From the NCBI GenBank assembly GCA_027490995.1, contig JAIXWY010000005.1, positions 62,001 through 126,000 on the forward strand: a stretch of 64,000 nucleotides of DNA, in the 5' to 3' direction. The notes beneath the pieces were generated by a model, which saw only the letters and a list, made by a program, of their open reading frames with translations, ran no database searches and was not told where the DNA came from. The position numbers and the translations under genes are program-made. Of this stretch, positions 26,319 through 35,051 are shown piece after piece; the first letter of the stretch is position 1, and each line of letters opens with the position of its first letter. Origin of the DNA: Opitutaceae bacterium (GTDB taxonomy: Bacteria > Verrucomicrobiota > Verrucomicrobiia > Opitutales > Opitutaceae).

Positions 26319-26353
26319 GCATCTTGATGCTTAATCTACTGCTGTCAAGATGC
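26319..26353 (-). promoter_or_regulatory. vapBC promoter with overlapping inverted repeats
   Basis: On the minus strand a perfect TTGACA (plus coordinates 26343-26348) lies 17 bp from a weak -10 (26320-26325). An 8-bp arm pair (26319-26326 with 26346-26353) and an inner palindrome of two 5-bp arms (26319-26330) overlap both boxes, as expected for autoregulation by the antitoxin-toxin complex. The transcription start would fall at or near the ATG at 26314. Confidence 0.62.
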
Positions 26354-26535
26354 TAGCAAAGCTGGACCCGTGCGCGATGGCTGCGCCCCACGACATCAGC
26401 CGGAGCCTGGGCGGGGAGGCACTGGGACAGAGAGGGCTTTGCTCTTTGCCGCGAAGCGATCGCCGACGACTGTGTTGCTCAGCCTCCAACACCCTGCGCG
26501 AAAGGACGCGCACAGACCGATCCTCTGGAGACGAC

Positions 26536-27471
26536 CTACGCGAATGAGTCGAGCAGGTCTCGCTCACGAATCACGAGGACCTTTGCACCCGAACGCCTCA
26601 TCGTCATCGCGCGTTCAACCTTTCGTCCGTAAGCGCAAAACGCCCACGCCTCGTTCACGTTTTCGCAAACGACGAGGTAGTCCAGATCAGCAACCACAGT
26701 ATCACGGGGAACCCCGCCCCGCATCCGAATCATCTCGTGAAGCTGTGCTCTGGGACGGATGGGGGAAATACCAGTAAAACAAAACTGACGTCCGTGAACG
26801 ACGACTTCGGGATCGACTGCACAAACTCCTCCCACTGACAAGTGATGAGAACGTTGCTTGGCACGACGAATCGCGTAGTTTTCTGATGGAGTGCAAAAAC
26901 ACTCAAAAACCTGCTTAGCAAGCTCTTCATCGGCTTCAGAAATCGCCCCATCCGAAAGAACAGACATGATAACTGACTCGATTTCAGTGATTGGATAGCA
27001 GTCCCTGAGGTGTCGATTCTTCTCAATCCAGTCGATCAGCCGCCTAAGCTCAACCTCCGGAAGCCTTCCGTCGGCGAGCACTCCATGTAGGATCCCTTGG
27101 AGCAACTGTATTTCGTGGGTGACCGCGCCAAAGTAACTGCTCACAGATGATGCGCTCGCGCAAAGCCAGCGCAGATCTTCAACTTCGTCTGAATCGAGTT
27201 TTTTGTCGGAGATCGCTTTCTCCGCGGCCGAGAGCAACCGCCCGAAAGCGAGATCCTTGGCGAAACAGCGGTTGTCTGTAATCCAGTCGCTCAGTTCCCG
27301 GATCTCCTCCCGAGTGACAACTCGATCGACTAGAATACCGTCGAGTAGACCGGAGAAAGTGCGCAGTGCCTTGTCGCGTCGCTGTGGGCCGGTAAACCTA
27401 CGGTAGCTAAAGTCATCAGTCTCTCGTTGATCCGTATTCTGCATACTGCTCTTACGGGAATAGTCCCCCAT
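26536..27471 (-). CDS. Protein with two TerB-like helical repeats and a C-terminal BRCT domain
   Basis: 311 residues from ATG 27471 (ATG 27444 is an alternative; the frame is open to 27711). Two similar helical units are visible (GILVDRVVTREEIRELSDWI and GVLADGRLPEVELRRLIDWI), of the type found in TerB-like regions. The C-terminus is a BRCT domain (VVHGRQFCFTGI then VADLDYLVV), the module that binds phosphoproteins or DNA ends. Base composition is lower in GC than the flanking genes. The downstream plus-strand gene at 28616 ends in a related BRCT domain. Function unknown; a DNA repair or defence role is an inference. Confidence 0.82.
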   Translation of the reverse strand: MGDYSRKSSMQNTDQRETDDFSYRRFTGPQRRDKALRTFSGLLDGILVDRVVTREEIRELSDWITDNRCFAKDLAFGRLLSAAEKAISDKKLDSDEVEDLRWLCASASSVSSYFGAVTHEIQLLQGILHGVLADGRLPEVELRRLIDWIEKNRHLRDCYPITEIESVIMSVLSDGAISEADEELAKQVFECFCTPSENYAIRRAKQRSHHLSVGGVCAVDPEVVVHGRQFCFTGISPIRPRAQLHEMIRMRGGVPRDTVVADLDYLVVCENVNEAWAFCAYGRKVERAMTMRRSGAKVLVIRERDLLDSFA

Positions 27472-27536
27472 GAGTTGAGCAACACCTTTCCCCTTCAGCC
27501 ATCCTCGACTCGCAGACCATCTGTCGTGTCCGCGCG

Positions 27537-27683
27537 ATGAGCGCTCAACCGCCGTCGTGTTCGCATCTCGGAGAGTATGTCCGCCAGCGGTTTGGGCTTC
27601 GACCGTTGCCGCGGATCTCGAGCAGGCTAGCTGGCACCTCTCCTTCCGAAACCTTCGGAATCGGACAACCCAGATCAAACTGA
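27537..27683 (+). pseudogene. Possible remnant of a helix-turn-helix regulator
   Basis: 48-codon frame starting MSAQPPSCSHLGEYVRQR, which resembles the first helix of XRE-type regulators, then AGTSPSE, then a stop. No continuation of the domain is found in another frame. The rest of the 381-bp interval between the BRCT gene and the 27853 gene shows nothing further except divergent promoter space. The resemblance may be chance. Confidence 0.18.
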
Positions 27684-27852
27684 TTCCGCAACGGCTGAAG
27701 AATAAATCCATCTCTACAATGAGTTATGCGACAGAACAATCGCGCCCCTGATTTCTGAGTGAGCTACGAGCCAATCCGATTGTACTTGCTGGTTAACTAC
27801 TCTTTTCTCGCTACTTTGGCTGAACCAGACTCGACCACCGAGGATTCAACCA

Positions 27853-28377
27853 ATGACCAGAGCCTCGAACTCGCTGACCATCCTGAACGAACTCCTTGAG
27901 AGAGCGCGCGAGAGGGAGCTCTCCGGCCTGAGTCGCGATTTCCGCTCAGACACGCTGATCCGGGACCCCGACGGAGCGGCACTCGACTGGTATATGTATG
28001 TCGATAAACGCTTTAACAAAGCGCTTGCCATAGAGCTCACAACGAGAGTCGGCCTTTCGGGAAAGAGCGAAGTCTGGACGCAAGGCACTAATTTCAGCTT
28101 CTCTACGGGCGACATAATTTATGGTTCACGTGCAGCTTATGGGCCATGGAATCCCGGAAAAGTCGTCCGCTGCTTTTCAATTACTTCCGCCTATCCCGCT
28201 TCTTCGGCGATTCGGGAAACACCTGACGGTCGATTTCTCGGAGGGTCCAGAGGACAGGTGACATTCTACACTTGGAGGCCCAATTCTCTTGGGACGGACC
28301 TAGAGGTGGACGGTGTAGCGAGGCGGATGACGCAAGACGAATTCGTGCGGCTTCTGATCGCCGGACCTAAGGTTTAG
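27853..28377 (+). CDS. Hypothetical protein of the accessory region
   Basis: 174 residues with no family I recognise. The N-terminus (LTILNELLERARERELSGLS) is an amphipathic helix. The middle is rich in aromatic residues (DWYMYVDKRFNKAL, AAYGPWNPG), and the C-terminus is helical. There is no signal peptide or membrane segment. It lies between the two BRCT-encoding genes, in the low-GC stretch, with its own upstream spacer. Confidence 0.7.
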   Translation: MTRASNSLTILNELLERARERELSGLSRDFRSDTLIRDPDGAALDWYMYVDKRFNKALAIELTTRVGLSGKSEVWTQGTNFSFSTGDIIYGSRAAYGPWNPGKVVRCFSITSAYPASSAIRETPDGRFLGGSRGQVTFYTWRPNSLGTDLEVDGVARRMTQDEFVRLLIAGPKV

Positions 28378-28541
28378 CGCTCATGCAAGCTGGATCGCGG
28401 GAGGCACGGGGCCCATCGACGCCGAAAGAGATGGCCTCTTCGCACGAACTCACGCGAACGAGCTTGGGTCGCGGCAAGTAGGCTGTGAGCATGCCGCTAA
28501 TCTGCCCTGACTTGAGAGACACGGGGGAAGTGGCTTTTGCT

Positions 28542-28575
28542 GACGCTAAGCCGCCTTCCAACAAGGATTAGCGTC
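28542..28575. other. Stem-loop upstream of the exonuclease-BRCT gene
   Basis: 8-bp perfect arms (28542-28549 with 28568-28575) plus an inner CCTT/AAGG pair. It lies about 165 bp after the hypothetical gene and 40 bp before the exonuclease start. No T run follows. It may be a regulatory hairpin or protein-binding site. Confidence 0.35.
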
Positions 28576-28615
28576 TGCCCTCCCACTAAACTCAAAATTA
28601 GAGCAACTCTCCAAG

Positions 28616-29713
28616 ATGGCGAACCTCCAATCGATCGGTGAAGCCTCGACCGAAGACGATTGGGTACTGCTCGATACAGAGACAACTGGTCTATGCTCAC
28701 CAGTCTACGCGGTAGAGATCGCGGCCCAAAGATTCCGCGGGTTTGAACCTGTGGGTCCCGCGTTTCACACCATGGTTGATCCCGGCGTACCAATTCCTCC
28801 GGAGGCGACTGATGTTCACGGCTACACTGATGAGTACGTGCGGCGCCACGGCCTAGGCTCTCATGAGTCTTACCGTTACCTAATCTCTTACGTAGGAAAC
28901 CGTCGAATCGCCGCGCATTTCGCGCGGTATGATTGGAACCAGGTGTTGGTACCAGAGAGCCAACGACTAGGCTTCCAACCCTGGGGGCGCTTAGGTTTCT
29001 GTACCTGGTCGCTAGCGCGGAGGGCGTTGCCAGAGTGTTCAACTCATCGACTGGATTACCTTAGGGAAAGATTCTCGCTGGCTGGATCGCGACCGCACTC
29101 TGCGCTGGGCGACGTAGAGGCAACGACCGATCTGCTAACGAGGGTCATTTTTCCACGTCTATCGGTCTCCGGTTTCCCCACGATTCAGAGCGTAGCAGCA
29201 TTCTCAAGACAAACACCCATCCAGCTCTGCCACTTCTTGGCGAGTGGACTAACCGAGGAAGTTGCCTACGCCCGCACACTAGAAATCCAACAAGAGCAGC
29301 GGACTCGTGCAGCTGGAGCCAAGTCACGACTCAAGTATATTGAAGCTGTGGTAGCGCGGCGCATTACCATAACGACCGCTATCTACGAGAACCTCCTTAT
29401 CGACGAGGATCCGACGGTGAAATTCAAAGGCCGCCGTTTTCTCTTTACCGGAAAACTTGCGATGGGCACGCGATCAGCAGCCGAAACCGCCGTTACCGCT
29501 CGAGGCGGATTGCTGGCTAAGTCGAAAGCAGTATCGAGTGACGTCGACTATCTGGTCTTGGGTTCTGTGAAGTGGGAAGAGCAGCAAAGCGGCAACAAAC
29601 TGACTGCGGCGGTGGTGCGCCGCCTGAAAGGTCTGCCGAATCCCATTCTCCTCCAAGAGGAGGACTTTGTCGCCGCGCTTAAAGTGACCTATCCCCTGCC
29701 GCTGGAGGCTTAG
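28616..29713 (+). CDS. DEDDh 3'-5' exonuclease with C-terminal BRCT domain
   Basis: 365 residues. The exonuclease motifs of the DnaQ/RNase T family are visible: Exo I VLLDTETTGL (D and E), Exo II around AAHFARYDWNQ, and Exo III HSALGDVEATTDLL (H and D). The BRCT domain follows at about 265-350 (FKGRRFLFTGKL, SSDVDYLVLGS). The protein resembles DNA polymerase III epsilon-like exonucleases that carry a BRCT tail. GC is lower than in the flanking genes. It may trim DNA ends in repair or defence, together with the BRCT protein at 26536. Confidence 0.9.
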   Translation: MANLQSIGEASTEDDWVLLDTETTGLCSPVYAVEIAAQRFRGFEPVGPAFHTMVDPGVPIPPEATDVHGYTDEYVRRHGLGSHESYRYLISYVGNRRIAAHFARYDWNQVLVPESQRLGFQPWGRLGFCTWSLARRALPECSTHRLDYLRERFSLAGSRPHSALGDVEATTDLLTRVIFPRLSVSGFPTIQSVAAFSRQTPIQLCHFLASGLTEEVAYARTLEIQQEQRTRAAGAKSRLKYIEAVVARRITITTAIYENLLIDEDPTVKFKGRRFLFTGKLAMGTRSAAETAVTARGGLLAKSKAVSSDVDYLVLGSVKWEEQQSGNKLTAAVVRRLKGLPNPILLQEEDFVAALKVTYPLPLEA

Positions 29714-29996
29714 AGTGGGAAGATTTGCCTGAGCTCAACCCCTTCCTGAACAGCGTAGGGCCGCCAGTCCCCGAGTGTCGGCGCGGGCGCGCTGATGGGA
29801 AGCGGTAACATCGGGACCAAATAGCGGAGCATCTTAGAACGGTCCGCACTAACTGACGATGGACCCGCAATGGCTCCGTTGGCCCCCAACACCTTGTTTC
29901 TACGAGCCCCCGCTACCAGACCCTCTGGCCAGCTGGTGAGCGGACGGCGCCACGTCGGGAAGACCACTGCCTTTCGCACGGTGGCGGATCACACGC
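29714..29996. other. Gene-poor spacer after the exonuclease gene
   Basis: 283 bp. A minus-strand frame of 89 codons (29710-29979) covers most of it but shows no family pattern, and its stop lies inside the last codons of the exonuclease. I would not call it a gene. No terminator was recognised. Confidence 0.3.
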
Positions 29997-30611
29997 TCAA
30001 TTGGGACAGTCTCGCTGATCAGCGATAACTCCTGACGCGGCCGGCGGCGTGCAGCGGACCATCCGGAGGAGCGACTCCTCCGGGTTGAGCTGCACCACGG
30101 CATCAAGCTCGAGCCACGCGAGCGCGTGTGACTCATCGCTCACTTGCAGCGGCGCTTCGGACGACGCTTCACAGAGGAATCTCACGTCGTAGTGAATGTG
30201 CGCGGGCTCGCTGCCGCGCGCGGGGATGGCGTGGGCGTCGAGGTCGTAAATCTCCAGGGACGCCAAGCGCACGTCCGCGAGGCCGCTTTCTTCACGCGCC
30301 TCCCGCAGCGCCACCGCCGCGAGGTCTTCCTCACCATCCGCGTGCCCGCCGAGCTGCAGCCACTTGCCCAGCTTGCGGTGATGGGTCAGCAGCGTTTTGC
30401 GCCGCGCCCGATCGATCACCCACGCCGAGCCGGTCAGATGCCCCTCAAGGCACGTGCGCCACAAGCAGTCCGGGTGCGCGTCGATGAACGCCAGCATCCG
30501 CCGCGCGGTCTCGGCCTGTTCGGCCGACGGTGCGCGTGCCGCGTACGCGGCAATCAACGCCCGCGCCGCCACGGGCGAGCCTTCGTGACGACGCTCAACG
30601 CCAGAGTTCAT
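29997..30611 (-). CDS. Nudix hydrolase
   Basis: 204 residues from ATG 30611. The Nudix box is complete: GGHADGEED, then REAREESGL (G..5..E..7..REUxEExGU). Nudix enzymes cleave nucleoside diphosphates linked to other groups. The substrate cannot be read from the sequence. An N-terminal helical region of about 70 residues precedes the Nudix fold. The start overlaps the stop of the LOG-family gene by 17 bp, so the two are probably co-transcribed. Confidence 0.88.
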   Translation of the reverse strand: MNSGVERRHEGSPVAARALIAAYAARAPSAEQAETARRMLAFIDAHPDCLWRTCLEGHLTGSAWVIDRARRKTLLTHHRKLGKWLQLGGHADGEEDLAAVALREAREESGLADVRLASLEIYDLDAHAIPARGSEPAHIHYDVRFLCEASSEAPLQVSDESHALAWLELDAVVQLNPEESLLRMVRCTPPAASGVIADQRDCPN

Positions 30612-31167
30612 CGGCGGTAAAAGGACGGGGCGACTCCAGTAACGGCCAGATGTCATCGACGGTGTCGGCGACCGTGATCAGGTCCGAAAGCCCGGGCGAC
30701 TTGAACCGCTCCGCCACCATGCGCTCAAAGAAGCGCAGCAGGTCGTCGTAGAACCCATCCTGATTGAGCAGCACCACCGGCTTCGGCAGGCGGTTGAGGT
30801 AACGCAGGGTCATGATTTCCGTCAGCTCCTCCAGCGTGCCAATTCCGCCGGGCAGGGTGACGAAACCGTGCGCCCGCTCTTCCATCAGCCGCTTGCGGTC
30901 GCGCATGGTCGACACCGTGAGCAGTTCGTCGGCCTCGTGATAGGCGAGTTCCCGCTCCTTCATGAATTCCGGGATCACCCCCACGACGTACCCACCCGTC
31001 TGCTTCACACTCCGCGCCACCGATCCCATCAGCCCCGCATGGCCACCGCCATAGACCAATCCCCAGCCTCGCTCCACCATCCCACGCCCCAGCTGCTCCG
31101 CTGCGGAATAGTACTTGAGATCCAGCGTACGGCTGGAGCCGCAGTAAACGCAGAGGAGCTTGTGCAT
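30595..31167 (-). CDS. LOG-family protein (putative cytokinin riboside 5'-monophosphate phosphoribohydrolase)
   Basis: 190 residues from ATG 31167 (MHKLLCVYCGSSRT). The family motif PGGIGTLEELTEIMT and GLVYGGGHAGLMG are present. LOG enzymes remove ribose 5-phosphate from nucleotide monophosphates, and many bacterial members have this general nucleotide-hydrolase role. The open frame continues to 31320, but homology begins at the internal ATG. It sits upstream of the Nudix gene, with overlapping ends. Confidence 0.91.
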   Translation of the reverse strand: MHKLLCVYCGSSRTLDLKYYSAAEQLGRGMVERGWGLVYGGGHAGLMGSVARSVKQTGGYVVGVIPEFMKERELAYHEADELLTVSTMRDRKRLMEERAHGFVTLPGGIGTLEELTEIMTLRYLNRLPKPVVLLNQDGFYDDLLRFFERMVAERFKSPGLSDLITVADTVDDIWPLLESPRPFTADELWR

Positions 31168-31382
31168 GGTAGGGACGCGAGGATGTGACGGCTCGGACCG
31201 AAAATCAATCCGCCGCCCACCCTGACGGCCCCGCCGAGCGGGCGACTCCGAAGGTGGCCCCCTGCCTTCGCTCGTAATCGACTTCACCGACCACCGACTA
31301 TTGCCGACCAGGCGCATCACGCTCGCCTCGTGAGATGACCGTTTGGGTTGCGATGAGACTAACTCTCATTCTCGTCTAAGGC

Positions 31383-32273
31383 ATGCGTTTTCGTGCTTTC
31401 GCGATTTTGTGTCTGGGCGTGGCCTTGGGCGTCACGCCGACCCAGGCGCGGCTTTCCGTGGGCGAACTGGTGGTAGCCCTCAAACCGGACAAGAACCCCG
31501 ACGCGATGCTGGCCGAGCAGCGGGCCCTTGAGGCATTCCTCGGCGAGCGACTCGGGGGCAAGGTGCGGGTCATCGTCCCGCTGTCCACGGCGGTGATCGT
31601 CGAAGGGTTCGCCAACGGCACCATCGATCTCGGCTACCTATCGGCGACGGACCTCGCACGCATCCGCTCGCAGGGAACCGCGACGCTGCTACTCGCCGGG
31701 GAATTTGCCGGCGGTACGACCAGCTACCGGAGCTATTGGCTGACGCTCCGCGACAAACCCTATACCTCAATCGAACAGCTGCGGGGGAAGCCGGTGGCGT
31801 TCGCCAGTCGCACCAGCACGTCCGGTTTCCTGATTCCTTTGCTCGATCTGCACCAGCGCAGGCTGATCGGCGATGATGCGGCGCTGGAGCCGTTCTTCGG
31901 TCGGGGCAACGTGCTCTTCGGCGTCGGGTACGTCTCGGCGGTTGAGCGCGTGCTCTCCGGCGACGCCGAGGCGGCCGCGGTGAGCGACTACGTCTTCGAC
32001 CAGGACAAGCACCTCAGTGCGGAACAGCGCGCACGGCTGCGCGTCGTGCAGAGTCAAGGCCCTGTCCCGAGCCACGTGCTCGCGGTCCGTGCGTCGCTTC
32101 CGGCCGCCGATCAGGAGGCGTTACGCACTGCGCTGCTGGCGCTGAACGAAGCCCCGCACACGGCGCTGCGCGACCGGGTCTTCACGACCAAGCTCACTCC
32201 GGTCTCGGTTGACGAGCACCTCCGTCCGCTCGCGGCGGCGCTGTCTCTCGCCGAGCGCGTCCTTGCCCGGTGA
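31383..32273 (+). CDS. Phosphate/phosphonate-type ABC transporter substrate-binding protein
   Basis: 296 residues. A signal peptide (MRFRAFAILCLGVALGVTPTQA) is followed by a PhnD-like periplasmic fold: ALKPDKNPDAM, VEGFANGTIDLGYLSATD, and later AFASRTSTSGFLIPL, which usually contacts the ligand. The GTG start of the ATPase gene overlaps its stop. The ligand could be phosphonate, phosphite or another oxyanion. The sequence alone does not decide. Confidence 0.88.
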   Translation: MRFRAFAILCLGVALGVTPTQARLSVGELVVALKPDKNPDAMLAEQRALEAFLGERLGGKVRVIVPLSTAVIVEGFANGTIDLGYLSATDLARIRSQGTATLLLAGEFAGGTTSYRSYWLTLRDKPYTSIEQLRGKPVAFASRTSTSGFLIPLLDLHQRRLIGDDAALEPFFGRGNVLFGVGYVSAVERVLSGDAEAAAVSDYVFDQDKHLSAEQRARLRVVQSQGPVPSHVLAVRASLPAADQEALRTALLALNEAPHTALRDRVFTTKLTPVSVDEHLRPLAAALSLAERVLAR

Positions 32274-33058
32274 GCCGCCGCGGTCCCCAGTCCTCTTCGG
32301 CCGCGAAGCCGAGGGCCGCCGAGGCCGCGCCCGCGACGACCCGCGGCGAGCCACTCCCCGGCAACGCGCACATCCTCGTCTCGGGCCTCGGTGTCCGCCG
32401 CGCGGATCGCTGGCTTTTTCGCGACCTGAACCTCGCGGTCCCGCGCGGAGCCTTTGTCGCGATCGTCGGTCCCTCGGGTGCCGGAAAATCCACGCTGCTG
32501 GCCTGCCTGGCCGGGGCGTTGGCGCCGGGTGAAGGTACCGTCCAAATCCGCGAACGCAGCGGCCAGCTTGTCGGGCCGGAACACTGTCGCCCCCGGATCG
32601 GCTGTGTTTTCCAGCGACTGCTGTTGGTCGAAAACAGCAGCGTCCTCGCCAACGTGCTCTGTGGCCGACTCGGCCGGCATCGCTGGTGGCAAACGCTCTT
32701 CGGAGCGCCCCGGGCGGAGCGCGAGGCGGCGTTCGCGATTGCTGCCGACCTTGGCCTCGCTCCGCATACGCACCGCTGGGTCGCCGAGCTTTCCGGAGGC
32801 GAGCAGCAACGCACAGCGATCGCCCGCGCGCTCTTTCAGGAGCCGGACCTCTACCTCGCCGACGAGCCGATTTCGAATCTGGACACCTACCTCACCGGCC
32901 GCGTGCTCGGCCGACTGCGTCAGGAAGCTTCGCAGCAGAGTCGGACGGTGTTCTGCGTGCTTCACGATCCCACGCTCGTGGACCGATTCGCCGACCTCGT
33001 CGTCAGCATCGATCCCACGGATCCCCACGGGTGGCGCGTCCGCCCGGTCCGCCGATGA
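32270..33058 (+). CDS. PhnC-like ABC transporter ATP-binding protein
   Basis: 262 residues, GTG start in the previous stop. Walker A is GPSGAGKST, the Q-loop region IGCVFQRLLLVENSS, the signature LSGGEQQR and Walker B LYLADEPI. The first 35 residues are an Arg/Ala-rich extension beyond the usual start, so a later start is possible. It should power import together with the permease that follows. Confidence 0.93.
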   Translation: MSRRGPQSSSAAKPRAAEAAPATTRGEPLPGNAHILVSGLGVRRADRWLFRDLNLAVPRGAFVAIVGPSGAGKSTLLACLAGALAPGEGTVQIRERSGQLVGPEHCRPRIGCVFQRLLLVENSSVLANVLCGRLGRHRWWQTLFGAPRAEREAAFAIAADLGLAPHTHRWVAELSGGEQQRTAIARALFQEPDLYLADEPISNLDTYLTGRVLGRLRQEASQQSRTVFCVLHDPTLVDRFADLVVSIDPTDPHGWRVRPVRR

Positions 33059-33906
33059 GACCGCCCGCTTCCAGCCCCGCGCCAGCCCCGTCATCGCCGC
33101 CGACGCCGGTCTTTCCCGAGTTGCCGTGGTATCGCCGCCTGGATGCGCTCAGTGTCTCGCTGCTACTCTTCGGCCTCGCGATCTTCTTCTCGCTACCGAC
33201 CCTCCGTGGATCCGGGCGCGACCTTGATTACTGGGAGAACGCACGGCGTTTCCTTGCGCGCTTCTTCCCGCCGGACTTCTCGGTGACGCCGCAGGTGCTG
33301 ACGGCACTTGCCGAAACCGCTCAAATCGCCGTTCTCGCGACCGCCGCGGCCTTGGTGCTGTCGTTTCCGCTCGGACTCGCTGGAGCACGCACGCTGTCAC
33401 CCCGGTGGCTGGTCACCCTCGCCCGCCTCGCGCTCAACGTGACCCGTACCGTCCCCAGCCTCCTTTGGGCACTGATCGCCGTGGCGATCGTCGGCGCGAA
33501 TCCGCTGGCCGGAGTGATTGGACTCACCGCTTACAGCGTGGGGTACCTCGGGAAGTTTTTCAGTGATGCCTTCGAGTCGGTGGACCTCGACGTGGCGCGC
33601 GGCCTGCGTGCAATCGGGGCGAGCCGGATCCAAGCCTTCCAGCACGGCGTCTGGCCGCATGCGCGGCCGCTGATCTGGAGCTACGCGCTGTGGATGTTGG
33701 AGTACAACCTGCGCTCGGCGGCGATCATCGGCTACGTCGGAGCGGGTGGTCTCGGCGTGCTCCTCCACGGCTACCAAGAATATCATGCCTGGGACCGGTT
33801 CTGCGCCGTGCTCGTCTTCATTCTCGCCCTCGTTACCGCGCTCGATCTGCTCGGCGAGTGGGTGCGGCGCAAAGTGACCAAGCGCGCCGCGCGGGCCCCC
33901 GCGTAG
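33055..33906 (+). CDS. PhnE-like ABC transporter permease
   Basis: 283 residues, ATG overlapping the ATPase stop. A Pro/Ser-rich N-terminus precedes about six membrane segments. The inner-membrane coupling segment is seen in GLRAIGASRIQAFQHGVWPHA (key part EAA-like GASRIQAFQHGV). It matches the PhnE permease family. The three genes form a compact unit with no catabolic C-P lyase gene in view. Confidence 0.92.
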   Translation: MRPPASSPAPAPSSPPTPVFPELPWYRRLDALSVSLLLFGLAIFFSLPTLRGSGRDLDYWENARRFLARFFPPDFSVTPQVLTALAETAQIAVLATAAALVLSFPLGLAGARTLSPRWLVTLARLALNVTRTVPSLLWALIAVAIVGANPLAGVIGLTAYSVGYLGKFFSDAFESVDLDVARGLRAIGASRIQAFQHGVWPHARPLIWSYALWMLEYNLRSAAIIGYVGAGGLGVLLHGYQEYHAWDRFCAVLVFILALVTALDLLGEWVRRKVTKRAARAPA

Positions 33907-34126
33907 ACGCGGAGAGTAGACCCACGCGCGGTGGGGTCTGCCAGACAAACCGAGGTCCTTCGCACCCCCGCACCGGCTACGGCATTACCCGGCGCGGGCG
34001 CCGCCCCGGAGGCATTGGCAGCGCGCCGAGGGCGTCGATGTGCGGTCCCTGATCGACGGGTCGCGCGACGTCTTTACAAACCACCGCAACGTGCGACAAG
34101 GGACGTACGCCGCTGCACCGACTGCC

Positions 34127-35032
34127 ATGTCTGCGCCTTCGCTCCTTCCTCCGTCCGTTCCACCCACGCCCTGCGGTCGGCTGGCGCCCTCGCCCACCGG
34201 GCTCCTTCACCTTGGGCATGCGCGGACCTTCTGGATTGCGGCCCAGCGGGCGCGGGCGACGGGCGGCCGCCTGCTCCTGCGCAATGACGACCTCGATCGC
34301 GCGCGCTGCCGTCCGGAATTCGTCGAAGCGATGGTCGAGGATCTCCGCTGGCTCGGACTTGCCTGGGACGGCCCCATGATCTCGCAGAGCGAACGCCTTC
34401 CGCTCTACCGCAGCGCGCTCGCTCGGCTGCACGCGGCCGGGATGATTTTCCCCTGCACCCGCTCGCGGCGCGATGTCCTCGAGGCGGCGGGCGCGCCGCA
34501 TGAGGGCGCGGGCGAAGACGACGAACCACTCTACCCGCGTGCCTTTCGCCCGCCCGAGGGGGCCGCGCTACCGCCGTTGGGCGACCCTGTGACCGTGAAC
34601 TGGCGTTTCCGCGTACCGGACGATGAGGAGGCGACGTTCATCGACGCGAACCGCGGCCCCCAGACCGCACGAGCCGGGCGGGACTTCGGTGATTTCCTCG
34701 TGTGGCGTAAGGACGACGTGCCGAGTTACCAGCTCGCGACCATCGTCGACGACGCTCTGCTCGGGGTGACCGAAGTCGTGCGCGGAGCCGACCTGGTGCG
34801 GTCGACGTTCCGCCAGCTGCTTCTCTTTCGGGCGCTCGGCTGGACCCCGCCGACCTTCTTTCACGCGGAACTGGTGACAGACGATCACGGTGTGCGCCTC
34901 GCGAAGCGCCACGACGCGCTCAGCCTCCGTGCGCTCCGGGAAGCGGGACACTCACCGCAGTCGATCATCGCGTCGTTTGCCGCGGCCCCGGGTACGGCGC
35001 TTGCCAAGTCGACGTTGCCGCCGACAGCCTAA
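34127..35032 (+). CDS. gluQ: Glutamyl-Q tRNA(Asp) synthetase
   Basis: 301 residues from ATG 34127. It resembles the catalytic half of glutamyl-tRNA synthetase: HIGH-type motif LLHLGHA and KMSKS-type motif LAKRHDALSL, with no anticodon-binding domain. GluQ-RS attaches glutamate to queuosine-34 of tRNA(Asp). The upstream frame is open to 34040 but lacks homology. No zinc ligands typical of some members are seen at the usual position. The length fits the family. Confidence 0.91.
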   Translation: MSAPSLLPPSVPPTPCGRLAPSPTGLLHLGHARTFWIAAQRARATGGRLLLRNDDLDRARCRPEFVEAMVEDLRWLGLAWDGPMISQSERLPLYRSALARLHAAGMIFPCTRSRRDVLEAAGAPHEGAGEDDEPLYPRAFRPPEGAALPPLGDPVTVNWRFRVPDDEEATFIDANRGPQTARAGRDFGDFLVWRKDDVPSYQLATIVDDALLGVTEVVRGADLVRSTFRQLLLFRALGWTPPTFFHAELVTDDHGVRLAKRHDALSLRALREAGHSPQSIIASFAAAPGTALAKSTLPPTA

Positions 35033-35051
35033 AGCACCGAACCCTGCTCCC

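Noticed and set aside
28542..28575. Integron attC site
   Set aside because: The arms resemble a recombination site in size, but the conserved GTT and AAC core triplets are missing and no integrase gene is present.
29710..29979. 89-codon minus-strand gene
   Set aside because: No family pattern or ribosome binding site, and its stop overlaps the end of the exonuclease gene.
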